Position numbers and translations under genes: made by a program
The notes under the pieces: generated by a model
Databases searched by the model: none
Seen by the model: only the letters and a program-made list of their open reading frames with translations
What the model was told of the DNA's origin: nothing
Part shown: positions 12,301 to 27,300 of the stretch, piece by piece
Layout: the number at the start of each line of letters is the position of its first letter
How positions within the stretch are numbered: position 1 is the first letter of the stretch
Source: Plazaster borealis
Taxonomy: Eukaryota; Echinodermata; Asteroidea; Forcipulatida; Labidiasteridae
Length of the DNA: 64,000 nt
Assembly (NCBI GenBank): GCA_021014325.1
Contig: CM037467.1
Location: forward strand, 2,728,001-2,792,000
Reading direction: 5' to 3'

Positions 12301-15300
12301 TCCAGAGGATGAAATCAATTCTGCTAATTAAATACCTGTGATATTTCTTTCTTCTTTTGTTTGATTTTGCAGGACCTGTCAATAGAGCTCATTCAGAATA
12401 AATCCATTGACGTACTTTTCACTGAGCCTCTAAGATTTGTCTCCGACTTGGAGTTCAGGTTGCAGAAAAATCCCATGGAGAATACTCCTCTGCAATTGGA
12501 CTACTTAGGGTGTCTTGAACGTAGGTTTAAAGGGATTGTATACCTTTGGTTTTTGGAACCTAAATATAAATGTAGATATACAATAAAACTAACCTGTAAA
12601 AATTTCATTTAAAAAGGTGGTCATGTTTTTGAGGTATTGCCGAAAATCTGGAGTGGTTATGTCCACGCAGGAAGAATAAGCCATTATTGGAATACACAAT
12701 CTGAGAAATGTATATGACAGTAACGTTTCTTAGATTCAAATTTTTGGTGATCAAAACTGATGTTTTTCCATAGCCACATTACCTTAAAGTGAAATGTTTC
12801 TCAAAATGCTTTGTACTATCAGAAGCTGCTGTACTTCTTACCAAGTAAGTTATTGCCATAATTTTATGAGTAATTACCAAACGTATACAGACCCTGTTGA
12901 ATTCTGTAAAAAGACAAAAAAATTATACCTCGGGTCATTGCGTTTGGTAAGCAGTTTGCAACAGTTTGCTTTTTCAATTTTGTGTCATTTAAGAAATTTA
13001 AATCGCCTCTTTAAATTTGCTACTCACTTAAACTGATATTATCTGTTGCCATAGCGATTTATGGGACAACGCCTGAATTAACCACTGTTAGAAGTACATC
13101 AGTGTCTGCTACCACAGGTTTGTCTCAGACAAGATTCTGAAGAATGTATTTTGGTTCATCTTGGGGTTGGAGGTTGTAATTTCTCCACAAATTTGTTCAT
13201 TTTGACATTTTCACATTTATATTGATACAAATTTTCACATTTTGTTCTCATTTTGATTCTTTAATGTTCATGGCTCGAAATTAACACTGGACTGCAGGCC
13301 CGAGGCCAGTGATTATTTGCCTTGGGCCAGTAATAGCAGGCATGATATTCTTCCTTTTTTAGTCTGCTTTCCGACTTTTTTTGCCCTTGGAAAAATCAGA
13401 ACAATTGTCGATTACTTAGCCTGAAAAGTCTATTAAAGCCTACACCATTTGTACATGTAGGTCAGCCCTAGTACTCGATAAAATGTCCCTACTTTTTTCC
13501 TAGGACCAAATATTATCACTGCAGTAAACTCAAGATCAGACAAGTCCGGCAGTCTGGTGTTTATCAATTGAATAATAATACCTCACTGTGTAATATATTT
13601 AAAAACAAAACGTTATGTCCAGACCTTAACTTTGAGTCTGCTCTGTACACAAAATTCTGGTCGGGTAAAAATTTATAGTTACAAATCCTGCAGTCTTGTG
13701 GATTCCCCCCAATTTGGAGCCCTGAAGTTGTTTTGAACAACACCACTATTCGCCATTTGTATTTGGGATTTTGACTTTTTGTTTGACCATAATCTTCTTT
13801 TGAAGTTTTATACTTTGGTTTCTTAATCCTTTTACAATTTTTTAAATTGCATTTTTTAACATTAAGTGAATCACCCATTAAAAGCAGACCAGAGTTTGCC
13901 TATGACAAACTTGGGTCGTACTCACTGGTTTGGGAAAGAGCAGTTTTCAACAAGATCTTTCTTATCTGATCAAAAACTCATGAGGCGTAAACATACGGTA
14001 TAGTGTGTCACTGCCTGTGAGTTTACTGACACAAATACCAACAAAATGTTTCAGGTTCTTGTTTATAATGTGATGTATTGGGAAACAGTGTTAAATGGTA
14101 TCATGAAGGTAACTTTGAGTAAAAAAAATCAACCAAAATATCTAGAGGAAATCAAATAAGAAACAGTGGAACTTTCTCTCTGCTCTTCAGCATTTTGGTT
14201 ATTTGAGGCCTGTGCGTCAGTATCACTGTAGTTGGGGAAGTGGGTACCAGGGTGAATGTTTATATTACAACTACTTTACTGATAACAGCTGATAAGAGTC
14301 ACAGTGAAACCTTTGAGTAGAATTCAAATATTTTGGTTAATGGGAAATTCACGTAATGTATACTAAATCAGGAAAATCATTTTGACTTTTTGTTCAACCA
14401 TAATTTTCTTTTGAGGTTTTGTACGTTGGTTATCTTTATCTTTTTACAATTTATATTTTGTATTTTTATACTAAATCAGGAAAATTCTTGTAAGATGTTT
14501 AAAAAACTTCAAGGTTTTATCAATTTTGTGATGATTTTGATATTCATGTTTTGATATAATCCCTTTTTAAGGTGAACAGTTTTCCATGTTGGCTACAGAT
14601 TGGTCTTCCTTTTGGAAATTGCATGTATGGTTGTTAGCATTGGACATTTGTTAAACGTTTATGATTAATAAAGGATAAAGAAAAGGTTAACTGATTTGTG
14701 TCTCATTTGCATGTTGTTATAGTCAACAATTTTCAAGATCAAAAGGTTACATATTCTTGCATGAATGCTATTTTGATTTTATACACTTAATTGTGATGTT
14801 TGATATGATCTTTTGACAATTTCTTGACCGTTTCACTAAACAATAAAATCATAGAAACTCATTTCAATAAGATTTCAGAAACTTAAACTTGTGAAGTGGA
14901 TGTTTAAAATTACAGAAGAGCAGCCTCTTACAACTGTGGTAACTACTACAGAGGGAGCGACAACAACTGTTGTAACTACTTCACCTGAACTGACAACTAC
15001 AGAAAAAACAACTGTCTTAAGCACAACAGGTAAAAGCAGTCACAACTTTATCTGTCCACATTTTTGTTATGAATGTAAACACTTTGAAATTTAGTGTTTA
15101 TACAAGAATTTAATTGTTTTTTTCAATTATATGTTTGTTTAACAACAATCTCTGCTTTTGTTTTGTTTTGTAGAAAAGCCAACTACAACTGTGATCGTTA
15201 CAACAACGATTACCACTCGAGAAACCACAGCTGTTCCATCAACTACTGGCACCCCGATCTTAACAGAAGAGGTCATAACTACTATTGTAACTACCTCTCC

Positions 15301-18300
15301 AGAGGCAACAACAAGTGAGGAGACAACAACTGTACGCACGACTGCACGGCCAACAACTACTGGTAAGACTTTCACTTTATACCTTAAAATGACTTGAGAA
15401 TTTAAACTTTGCTCCTTGCTATATAAGGCCTAGTTTAAACACATGTCGACTCATTTTTCAGAAGCCCCAACAACCACTGAAGCAACTACCACTCGTGTGA
15501 CGATCACTGCAGCACCTACAACTTCCGGCCCTCCTACAACAACTGAGGAAGTCACCACCACAGTTGTGACAGCTTCTCCAGAAGCAACTACAAAAGAGAT
15601 AACTACTGTGACCACCACAGCTGGCCCTTCAACCACACCTGAAGAATGTGCTGAGGATCTTGACGTGTATCCACCAGTGAAGGTCTCAAGAAAAAATTCT
15701 GACACTTCTGCACCAGTTAGACCTGATGAATGGTGGAAACCAGTCAGTCCTCCAGAAAACACTGGTGATCCGTATGAAGGATCCCACTTGATTGTGACCT
15801 TCATTCCAAGAAGTCGAGTTACATCTGTGATTGTTACAAATGAAGAAGGAGTGCCTGAGGAAGTCACCATTGCCTTTGAATTTCAGCCAAGTGATCGTGC
15901 TGAATACATACCTCTTTTTGATGAAAAAAATTCAAACATCTCCATAAGAAACACTGACACCAAAATTCCCTTACCATCAAGCTTGCCGTTCATAACAAGA
16001 CTGAGAGTTTTCCTTGTTGGACCAAATCCAGATGCAAGTTACAAAATAGTCTTCAATGGCTGCGAAGAGAGAGGTAATTGCAATCTTTAAGTAAACGTTT
16101 TTTAAATGGTGACATTTTGAACTTCATCTAGAATATTTAGGTGTTCGTGCAATTAAGCATGAACACCTCTTGTTATTGTTCTGCTTTTTTTTTTTTTTTT
16201 TTTTTTTTTCTCCATCTTCTTCTTCCGTGGAACTCTTCTCTACAGCATAATTCAAGATTGAAACTGAATTGAACATTGAAATTCATCAGACAATTGAACC
16301 TCAATACGAAGAAGGCACAGTTGTCATCACGTCATGATGACGTCATCAGGTGTCAAATTACAAGGTTTTAAAGTTGAAAAATGACCTTTTGCTTTTGCTG
16401 TATCTTTACGAATATGAAAGCTATGATGTTCATAATTGGGCATGTGATAGTTCAAGACTGGGGCTACATTTGAAAAGTTAATGCCAAAATCGTATGACCT
16501 TAACTTCCGGGTCGTTACCCTGAGTCGAAGTTCGCCTTTGGGTTTTTTCTTGAAAAACATCTTTTTCGGGCTTATCTACAACATAACTCAAGATTGAATC
16601 TGAATTTTACATTGAAACTCATCAGACAATTGAACCTAAATATCAAGACGACACAAACTTGATGATGTCATGATGACGTCATCAGGTATTGAATTACAAT
16701 GAATCAAAGTTTAATATTTGTAAACAAATCATAACTCTTGAACCACATTTTGGATTTTTACAATCTATACATCATCGAATAGGTCGTTAAACGTTCAACA
16801 AACGCTACACAAAGTATGACCCCATTTGACCTTGACTTCCGGTTCAAACCGGAATTTAAAAAAGTCACAAAATTCGTATCTCAAAAACTACTTATTAATT
16901 TAGCATAATTTTTACATCAGGTTGTAGAACGTTGAGCCTGCTCAAACTTTTGCACAGAAATAACAACATATTGACATTTACATCTTGTCTTATAACCACA
17001 GGCATTAAAGCGCACGTTTGTGTTGATCCACGTAGATAACGCGTGATAGTGATAACACGTGTACAGATACGTGTACAATTGTACGTGTAGTTCAGTTTAC
17101 ATCAACTACATGTAGGAATACATTTAGCATCGCTCTATATTGCGCACCCCGGCATCAAGTTAATCCATCTAATAATTGAAAAATTCATAACTCCTGAACC
17201 ACACATTGGATATTTACAATCCATACATCATCTGAAAGGTCTTAATAAACTGAACACGCGCTACACAAAGTAAGACCCTGTTTGACCTTGAATTCCGGTT
17301 CAAACCGGAAGTAGAAATGTAGTATTTAAAAAAATCTGAACTTCTGAACAACTCATTCGATTTTTACAACCTATTCATCATTGGGAAAGTATGTAACATT
17401 TTTAAAAAAGATATACAGAATGTGACCCCAATTGACCTTTACTAATTGTTAAAACCGGATGATGAAATGTAATATTTGAAAAAATTAGAATTCCTGAACC
17501 ACACATCGGATTTTTATCATCTATACATCATTAGAAAGGGCTCCAATGATTTAAGAAACGCTGGAAACTGTGACCTCATTTGACCTTGACTTCCGGTTCA
17601 AACCAGAAAGTGGAGGTTAATGTTTCAACAAATCGTAACTTCTAAACAACACATTGGATTTTTACAATCTTTACATTATTGGGAAAGTATGTAACAACTT
17701 CAGAAACAATACACAGAATGTGACCTCATTTGACCTTTACTTCCCGTTCAAACCGGAAGTTGAAGTTTAATATTTTAACCAATCATAACTCCTTAATCAG
17801 ACATTGATTTTTTAAATGTATACATCATTGTTAAGGTCTTCAAAAAGTCAACAAACGCTGCACAAAGTGTGAACCCATTTGACCTTGACTTCCAGTTTAA
17901 ACCAGAAGTTGAATTTTTATAATGAACAAATCTAACTCCTAAACCAGACGTTGGATTGATAGGGTAACTTGTCGACACCAAATCATTCACTCATAATTTG
18001 ATGACATTACTCTCGAACACCTTGTTTTTGTAACCAACAAAAACTGAATCTCTAGTTTTACTTCTTATTCCTCGAATATAAAATAATAAATGCCCATTTC
18101 TACACATTTTGTATGTTTTTAATTTCAGTTCCTACCAGCACAGAGGTGTTCAGTTCTACTGTCAGCACCACACGGGAAACCACAACTGCACCCACAACTA
18201 CAGCTGCACCAACAACCACCGAGGTGGTCACTACCACTGCTGTACAAACCACCACTCCAGAGGCAACAACCACTGAGGAGACAACTACTGTACGCACCAC

Positions 18301-21300
18301 TACACAGCCAACAACCACAGGTAAAATGTTCATCTTCTAATACCAAATGCCTTGTTTATGTTTGCCTCGTTATTTTACAAAATATCGTTCAAGAATTTTG
18401 TTTTCATTTTCATGCTAAAATGATTTACATTTTCCAGAAGCCCCAACAACTACTGAAGCAACTACCACTCGTGTGACAACCACCGCAGCACCTACAACTT
18501 CTGGCCCTCCTACAACAACTGAGAAAGTCACCACCACAGTTGTGACAGCTTCTCCAGAAGCAACTACAAAAGAGATAACCACTGTGACCACCACAGCTGG
18601 CCCTTCAACCACACCTGAAGAATGTGCTGAGGACCTTGACGTGTATCCACCAGTGAAGGTCTCAAGAAAAAATTCTGACACTTCTTTACCAGTTTCACCT
18701 GATGAATGGTGGAAACCAGTCAGTCCTCCAGAAAACACTGGTGATCCATATGAAGGATCCCACTTGATTGTGACCTTCATTCCAAGAAGTCGAGTTACAT
18801 CTGTGATTGTTACAAATGAAGAAGGAGTGCCTGAGGAAGTCACCATTGCCTTTGAATTTCAGCCAAGTGATCGTGCTGAATACATACCTCTTTTTGATGA
18901 AAAAAATTCAAACATCTCTATAATAAACACTGACACCAAAATTCCCTTACCATCAAGCTTGCCGTTCGTAACAAGATTGAGAGTTTTCCTTGTTGGACCA
19001 AATCCAGATGCAAGTTACAAAATAGTCTTCAATGGCTGCGAAGAGAGAGGTAATTGCAATCTTAAAGTGAACTTTTAAGATATGGAGAAATTTTTGAACT
19101 TCATCTAGAATATTTTTACTTCTTACTCCTCGAATATAAAATAATAAATGCCCATTTCTACACATTTTGTTTGTTTTTAATTTCAGTTCCTACCAGCACA
19201 GAGGTGTTCAGTTCTACTGTCAGCACCACACGGGAAACCACAACTGCACCCACAACTACAGCTGCACCAACAACCACCGAGGTGGTCACTACCACTGCTG
19301 TACAAACCACCACTTCAGAGGCAACAACCACTGAGGAGACAACTACTGTACGCACCACTACACAGCCAACCACAGGTAAAATGTTCATCTTCTAATACCA
19401 AATGCCTTGTTTATGTTTGCCTCGTTATTTTACAAAATATCTTTCAAGAATTTTGTTTTCATTTTGTTTATGCTAAAATGATTTAAATTTTTCCAGAAGC
19501 CCCAACAACTACTGAAGCAACTACCACTCGTGTGACAACCACCACAGCACCTACAACTTCTGGCCCTCCTAAAACAACTGAGGAAGTCAGCACAACAGTT
19601 GTGACAATGTCCCCTAAGGCAACCACCACAGAGACAATCATTGTGGATACAACAACAGGTTAGTTATTTTAGAAATCTGTTTATTTCATTATCAGCATAA
19701 AATGAGATGTTTGCTTTTTAAGAAAGACTCTTGCATAATATGTTCTTTTTATCTCTTCATAAAACCAAAGAGGAACCAATAACTACTGTGGTAACCACAC
19801 ATGAAATCACCAATGCACCCACAACTACAACTGCACCTACAACCACCGAGGTTGTCACTACCACTGCTGTTCACACCACCACTCCAGTGGCAACAACAAT
19901 TGAAGAGACAACCATTGTACGCACCACTACACAGCCAACAACTACTGGTAAGATTGAAGTTTTCATCTTTTTTACTCTTGGAACAAATTCAAAAAGTTGC
20001 CTTATCCTCAGGTCTTTATTTCTCTGTTTTAATTAACTATATTTCCAGAAGCTCCAACAACTTCTGAATCAACTACCACTCGTGTGACAACCACTGCAGC
20101 ACCTACAACTTCTGGCCCTCCTACAACAACTGAAAAAGTCACCACCACAGTTGTGACAGCTTCTCCAGAAGCAACTACAGAAGAGATAACCACTGTGACC
20201 ACCACAGCTGGCCCTTCAACCACACCTGAAGAATGTGCTGAGGACCTTGACGTGTATCCACCAGTGAAGGTCTCAAGAAAAAATTCTGACACTTCTTTAC
20301 CAGTTTCACCTGATGAATGGTGGAAACCAGTCAGTCCTCCAGAAAACACTGGTGATCCATATGAAGGATCCCACTTGATTGTGACCTTCATTCCAAGAAG
20401 TCGAGTTACATCTGTGATTGTTACAAATGAAGAAGGAGTGCCTGAGGAAGTCACCATTGCCTTTGAATTTCAGCCAAGTGATCGTGCTGAATACATACCT
20501 CTTTTTGATGAAAAAAATTCAAACATCTCCATAAGAAACACTGACACCAAAATTCCCTTACCATCAAGCTTGCCGTTCGTAACAAGATTGAGAGTTTTCC
20601 TTGTTGGACCAAATCCAGATGCAAGTTACAAAATAGTCTTCAATGGCTGCGAAGAGAGAGGTAATTGCAATCTTAAAGTGAACTTTTAAGATATGGAGAA
20701 ATTTTTGAACTTCATCTAGAATATTTTTACTTCTTACTCCTCGAATATAAAATAATAAATGCCCATTTCTACACATTTTGTATGTTTTTAATTTCAGTTC
20801 CTACCAGCACAGAGGTGTTCAGTTCTACTGTCAGCACCACACGGGAAACCACAACTGCACCCACAACTACAGCTGCACCAACAACCACCGAGGTGGTCAC
20901 TACCACTGCTGTACAAACCACTACTCCAGAGGCAACAACCACTGAGGAGACAACTACTGTACGCACCACTACACAGCCAACAACCACAGGTAAAATGTTC
21001 ATCTTCTAATACCAAATGCCTTGTTTATGTTTGCCTCGTTATTTTACAAAATATATTTCAAGAATTTTGTTTTCATTTTGTTTATGCTAAAATGATTTAA
21101 ATTTTTCCAGAAGCCCCAACAACTACTGAAGCAACTACCACTCGTGTGACAACCACCGCAGCACCTACAACTTCTGGCCCTCCTAAAACAACTGAGGAAG
21201 TCAGCACAACAGTTGTGACAATGTCCCCTAAGGCAACCACCACAGAGACAATCATTGTGGATACAACAACAGGTTAGTTATTTTAGAAATCTGTTTATTT

Positions 21301-24300
21301 CATTATCAGCATAAAATGAGATGTTTGCTTTTTAAGAAAGACTCTTGCATAATATGTTCTTTTATCTCTTCATAAAACCAAAGAGGAACCAATAACTACT
21401 GTGGTAACCACACATGAAATCACCAATGCACCCACAACTACAACTGCACCTACAACCACCGAGGTTGTCACTACCACTGCTGTTCACACCACCACTCCAG
21501 TGGCAACAACAATTGAGGAGACAACCATTGTACGCACCACTACACAGCCAACAACTACTGGTAAGATTGAAGTTTTCATCTTTTTTACTCTTGGAACAAA
21601 TTCAAAAAGTTGCCTTATCCTCAGGTCTTTATTTCTCTGTTTTAATTAACTATATTTCCAGAAGCTCCAACAACTTCTGAAGCAACTACCACTCGTGTGA
21701 CAACCACTGCAGCACCTACAACTTCTGGCCCTCCTACAACAACTGAAAAAGTCACCACCACAGTTGTGACAGCTTCTCCAGAAGCAACTTCAAAAGAGAT
21801 AACCACTGTGACCACCACAGCTGGCCCTTCAACCACACCTGAAGAATGTGCTGAGGACCTTGACGTGTATCCACCAGTGAAGGTCTCAAGAAAAAATTCT
21901 GACACTTCTTTACCAGTTTCACCTGATGAATGGTGGAAACCAGTCAGTCCTCCAGAAAACACTGGTGATCCATATGAAGGATCCCACTTGATTGTGACCT
22001 TCATTCCAAGAAGTCGAGTTACATCTGTGATTGTTACAAATGAAGAAGGAGTGCCTGAGGAAGTCACCATTGCCTTTGAATTTCAGCCAAGTGATCGTGC
22101 TGAATACATACCTCTATTTGATGAAAAAAATTCAAACATCTCCATAAGAAACACTGACACCAAAATTCCCTTACCGTCAAGCTTGCCGTTCATAACAAGA
22201 CTTAGAGTTTTCCTTGTTGGACCAAATCCAGATGCAAGTTACAAAATAGTCTTCAATGGCTGCGAAGAGAGAGGTAATTGCAATCTTAAAGTAAACTTTT
22301 AAGATATGGAGAAATTTTTGAACTTCCTCTATAATATTTTTACTTCTTACTCCTCGAATATAAAATAATAAATGCCCATTTCTACACATTTTGTATGTTT
22401 TTAATTTCAGTTCCTACCAGCACAGAGGTGTTCAGTTCTACTGTCAGCACCACACGGGAAACCACAACTGCACCCACAACTACAGCTGCACCAACAACCA
22501 CCGAGGTGGTCACTACCACTGCTGTACAAACCACCACTCCAGAGGCAACAACCACTGAGGAGACAACTACTGTACGCACCACTACACAGCCAACAACCAC
22601 AGGTAAAATGTTCATCTTCTAATACCAAATGCCTTGTTTATGTTTGCCTCGTTATTTTACAAAATATCTTTCAAGAATTTTGTTTTCATTTTGTTTATGC
22701 TAAAATGATTTAAATTTTTCCAGAAGCCCCAACAACTACTGAAGCAACTACCACTCGTGTGACAACCACCGCAGCACCTACAACTTCTGGCCCTCCTAAA
22801 ACAACTGAGGAAGTCAGCACAACAGTTGTGACAATGTCCCCTAAGGCAACCACCACAGAGACAATCATTGTGGATACAACAACAGGTTAGTTATTTTAGA
22901 AATCTGTTTATTTCATTATCAGCATAAAATGAGATGTTTGCTTTTTAAGAAAGACTCTTGCATAATATGTTCTTTTATCTCTTCATAAAACCAAAGAGGA
23001 ACCAATAACTACTGTGGTAACCACACATGAAATCACCAATGCACCCACAACTACAACTGCACCTACAACCACCGAGGTTGTCACTACCACTGCTGTTCAC
23101 ACCACCACTCCAGTGGCAACAACAATTGAGGAGACAACCATTGTACGCACCACTACACAGCCAACAACTACTGGTAAGATTGAAGTTTTCATCTTTTTTA
23201 CTCTTGGAACAAATTCAAAAGTTGCCTTATCCTCAGGTCTTTATTTCTCTGTTTTAATTAACTATATTTCCAGAAGCTCCAACAACTTCTGAAGCAACTA
23301 CCACTCGTGTGACAACCACTGCAGCACCTACAACTTCTGGCCCTCCTACAACAACTGAAAAAGTCACCACCACAGTTGTGACAGCTTCTCCAGAAGCAAC
23401 TTCAAAAGAGATAACCACTGTGACCACCACAGCTGGCCCTTCAACCACACCTGAAGAATGTGCTGAGGACCTTGACGTGTATCCACCAGTGAAGGTCTCA
23501 AGAAAAAATTCTGACACTTCTTTACCAGTTTCACCTGATGAATGGTGGAAACCAGTCAGTCCTCCAGAAAACACTGGTGATCCATATGAAGGATCCCACT
23601 TGATTGTGACCTTCATTCCAAGAAGTCGAGTCACATCTGTGATTGTTACAAATGAAGAAGGAGTGCCTGAGGAAGTCACCATTGCCTTTGAATTTCAGCC
23701 AAGTGATCGTGCTGAATACATACCTCTATTTGATGAAAAAAATTCAAACATCTCCATAAGAAACACTGACACCAAAATTCCCTTACCGTCAAGCTTGCCG
23801 TTCATAACAAGACTTAGAGTTTTCCTTGTTGGACCAAATCCAGATGCAAGTTACAAAATAGTCTTCAATGGCTGCGAAGAGAGAGGTAATTGCAATCTTA
23901 AAGTAAACTTTTAAGATATGGAGAAATTTTTGAACTTCCTCTATAATATTTTTACTTCTTACTCCTCGAATATAAAATAATAAATGCCCATTTCTACACA
24001 TTTTGTATGTTTTTAATTTCAGTTCCTACCAGCACAGAGGTGTTCAGTTCTACTGTCAGCACCACACGGGAAACCACAACTGCACCCACAACTACAGCTG
24101 CACCAACAACCACCGAGGTGGTCACTACCACTGCTGTACAAACCACCACTCCAGAGGCAACAACCACTGAGGAGACAACTACTGTACGCACCACTACACA
24201 GCCAACAACCACAGGTAAAATGTTCATCTTCTAATACCAAATGCCTTGTTTATGTTTGCCTCGTTATTTTACAAAATATCTTTCAAGAATTTTGTTTTCA

Positions 24301-27300
24301 TTTTGTTTATGCTAAAATGATTTAAATTTTTCCAGAAGCCCCAACAACTACTGAAGCAACTACCACTCGTGTGACAACCACCGCAGCACCTACAACTTCT
24401 GGCCCTCCTAAAACAACTGAGGAAGTCAGCACAACAGTTGTGACAATGTCCCCTAAGGCAACCACCACAGAGACAATCATTGTGGATACAACAACAGGTT
24501 AGTTATTTTAGAAATCTGTTTATTTCATTATCAGCATAAAATGAGATGTTTGCTTTTAAGAAAGACTCTTGCATAATATGTTCTTTTATCTCTTCATAAA
24601 ACCAAAGAGGAACCAATAACTACTGTGGTAACCACACATGAAATCACCAATGCACCCACAACTACAACTGCACCTACAACCACCGAGGTTGTCACTACCA
24701 CTGCTGTTCACACCACCACTCCAGTGGCAACAACAATTGAGGAGACAACCATTGTACGCACCACTACACAGCCAACAACTACTGGTAAGATTGAAGTTTT
24801 CATCTTTTTTACTCTTGGAACAAATTCAAAAAGTTGCCTTATCCTCAGGTCTTTATTTCTCTGTTTTAATTAACTATATTTCCAGAAGCTCCAACAACTT
24901 CTGAATCAACTACCACTCGTGTGACAACCACTGCAGCACCTACAACTTCTGGCCCTCCTACAACAACTGAAAAAGTCACCACCACAGTTGTGACAGCTTC
25001 TCCAGAAGCAACTACAAAAGAGATAACCACTGTGACCACCACAGCTGGCCCTTCAACCACACCTGAAGAATGTGCTGAGGACCTTGACGTGTATCCACCA
25101 GTGAAGGTCTCAAGAAAAAATTCTGACACTTCTTTACCAGTTTCACCTGATGAATGGTGGAAACCAGTCAGTCCTCCAGAAAACACTGGTGATCCATATG
25201 AAGGATCCCACTTGATTGTGACCTTCATTCCAAGAAGTCGAGTTACATCTGTAATTGTTACAAATGAAGAAGGAGTGCCTGAGGAAGTCACCATTGCCTT
25301 TGAATTTCAGCCAAGTGATCGTGCTGAATACATACCTCTTTTTGATGACAAAAATTCAAACATCTCCATAAGAAACACTGACACCAAAATTCCCTTACCA
25401 TCAAGCTTGCCGTTCATAACAAGACTGAGAGTTTTCCTTGTTGGACCAAATCCAGATGCAAGTTACAAAATAGTCTTCAATGGCTGCGAAGAGAGAGGTA
25501 ATTGCAGTCTTTAAGTAAACTTTTTTTAAATGGTGACATTTTGAACTTCATCTAGAATATTTTTACTTCTTACTCCTCGAATATAAAATAATAAATGCCC
25601 ATTTCTACACATTTTGTATGTTTTTAATTTCAGTTCCTACCAGCACAGAGGTGTTCAGTTCTACTGTCAGCACCACACGGGAAACCACAACTGCACCCAC
25701 AACTACAGCTGCACCAACAACCACCGAGGTGGTCACTACCACTGCTGTACAAACCACTACTCCAGAGGCAACAACCACTGAGGAGACAACTACTGTACGC
25801 ACCACTACACAGCCAACAACTACAGGTAAAATGTTCATCTTCTAATACCAAATGCCTTGTTTATGTTTGCCTCGTTATTTTACAAAATATATTTCAAGAA
25901 TTTTGTTTTCATTTTCATGCTAAAATGATTTAAATTTTTCCAGAAGCCCCAACAACTACTGAAGCAACTACCACTCGTGTGACAACCACCGCAGCACCTA
26001 CAACTTCTGGCTCTCCTACAACAACTGAGAAAGTCACCACCACAGTTGTGACAGCTTCTCCAGAAGCAACTACAAAAGAGATAACCACTGTGACCACCAC
26101 AGCTGGCCCTTCAACCACACCTGAAGAATGTGCTGAGGACCTTGACGTGTATCCACCAGTGAAGGTCTCAAGAAAAAATTCTGACACTTCTTTACCAGTT
26201 TCACCTGATGAATGGTGGAAACCAGTCAGTCCTCCAGAAAACACTGGTGATCCATATGAAGGATCCCACTTGATTGTGACCTTCATTCCAAGAAGTCGAG
26301 TTACATCTGTGATTGTTACAAATGAAGAAGGAGTGCCTGAGGAAGTCACCATTGCCTTTGAATTTCAGCCAAGTGATCGTGCTGAATACATACCTCTTTT
26401 TGATGAAAAAAATTCAAACATCTCCATAAGAAACACTGACACCAAAATTCCCTTACCATCAAGCTTGCCGTTCATAACAAGACTGAGAGTTTTCCTTGTT
26501 GGACCAAATCCAGATGCAAGTTACAAAATAGTCTTCAATGGCTGTGAAGAGAGAGGTAATTGCAGTCTTTAAGTAAACGTTTTTTAAATGGTGACATTTT
26601 GAACTTCATCTAGAATATTTTTACTTCTTACTCCTCGAATATAAAATAATAAATGCCCATTTCTACACATTTTGTATGTTTTAAATTTCAGTTCCTACCA
26701 GCACAGAGGTGTTCAGTTCTACTGTCAGCACCACACGGGAAACCACAACTGCACCCACAACTACAGCTGCACCAACAACCACCGAGGTGGTCACTACCAC
26801 TGCTGTACAAACCACTACTCCAGAGGCAACAACCACTGAGGAGACAACTACTGTACGCACCACTACACAGCCAACAACCACAGGTAAAATGTTCATCTTC
26901 TAATACCAAATGCCTTGTTTATGTTTGCCTCGTTATTTTACAAAATATCGTTCAAGAATTTTGTTTTCATTTTCATGCTAAAATGATTTACATTTTCCAG
27001 AAGCCCCAACAACTACTGAAGCAACTACCACTCGTGTGACAACCACTGCAGCACCTACAACTTCTGGCTCTCCTACAACAACTGAGAAAGTCACCACCAC
27101 AGTTGTGACAGCTTCTCCAGAAGCAACTACAAAAGAGATAACCACTGTGACCACCACAGCTGGCCCTTCAACCACACCTGAAGAATGTGCTGAGGACCTT
27201 GACGTGTATCCACCAGTGAAGGTCTCAAGAAAAAATTCTGACACTTCTTTACCAGTTTCACCTGATGAATGGTGGAAACCAGTCAGTCCTCCAGAAAACA

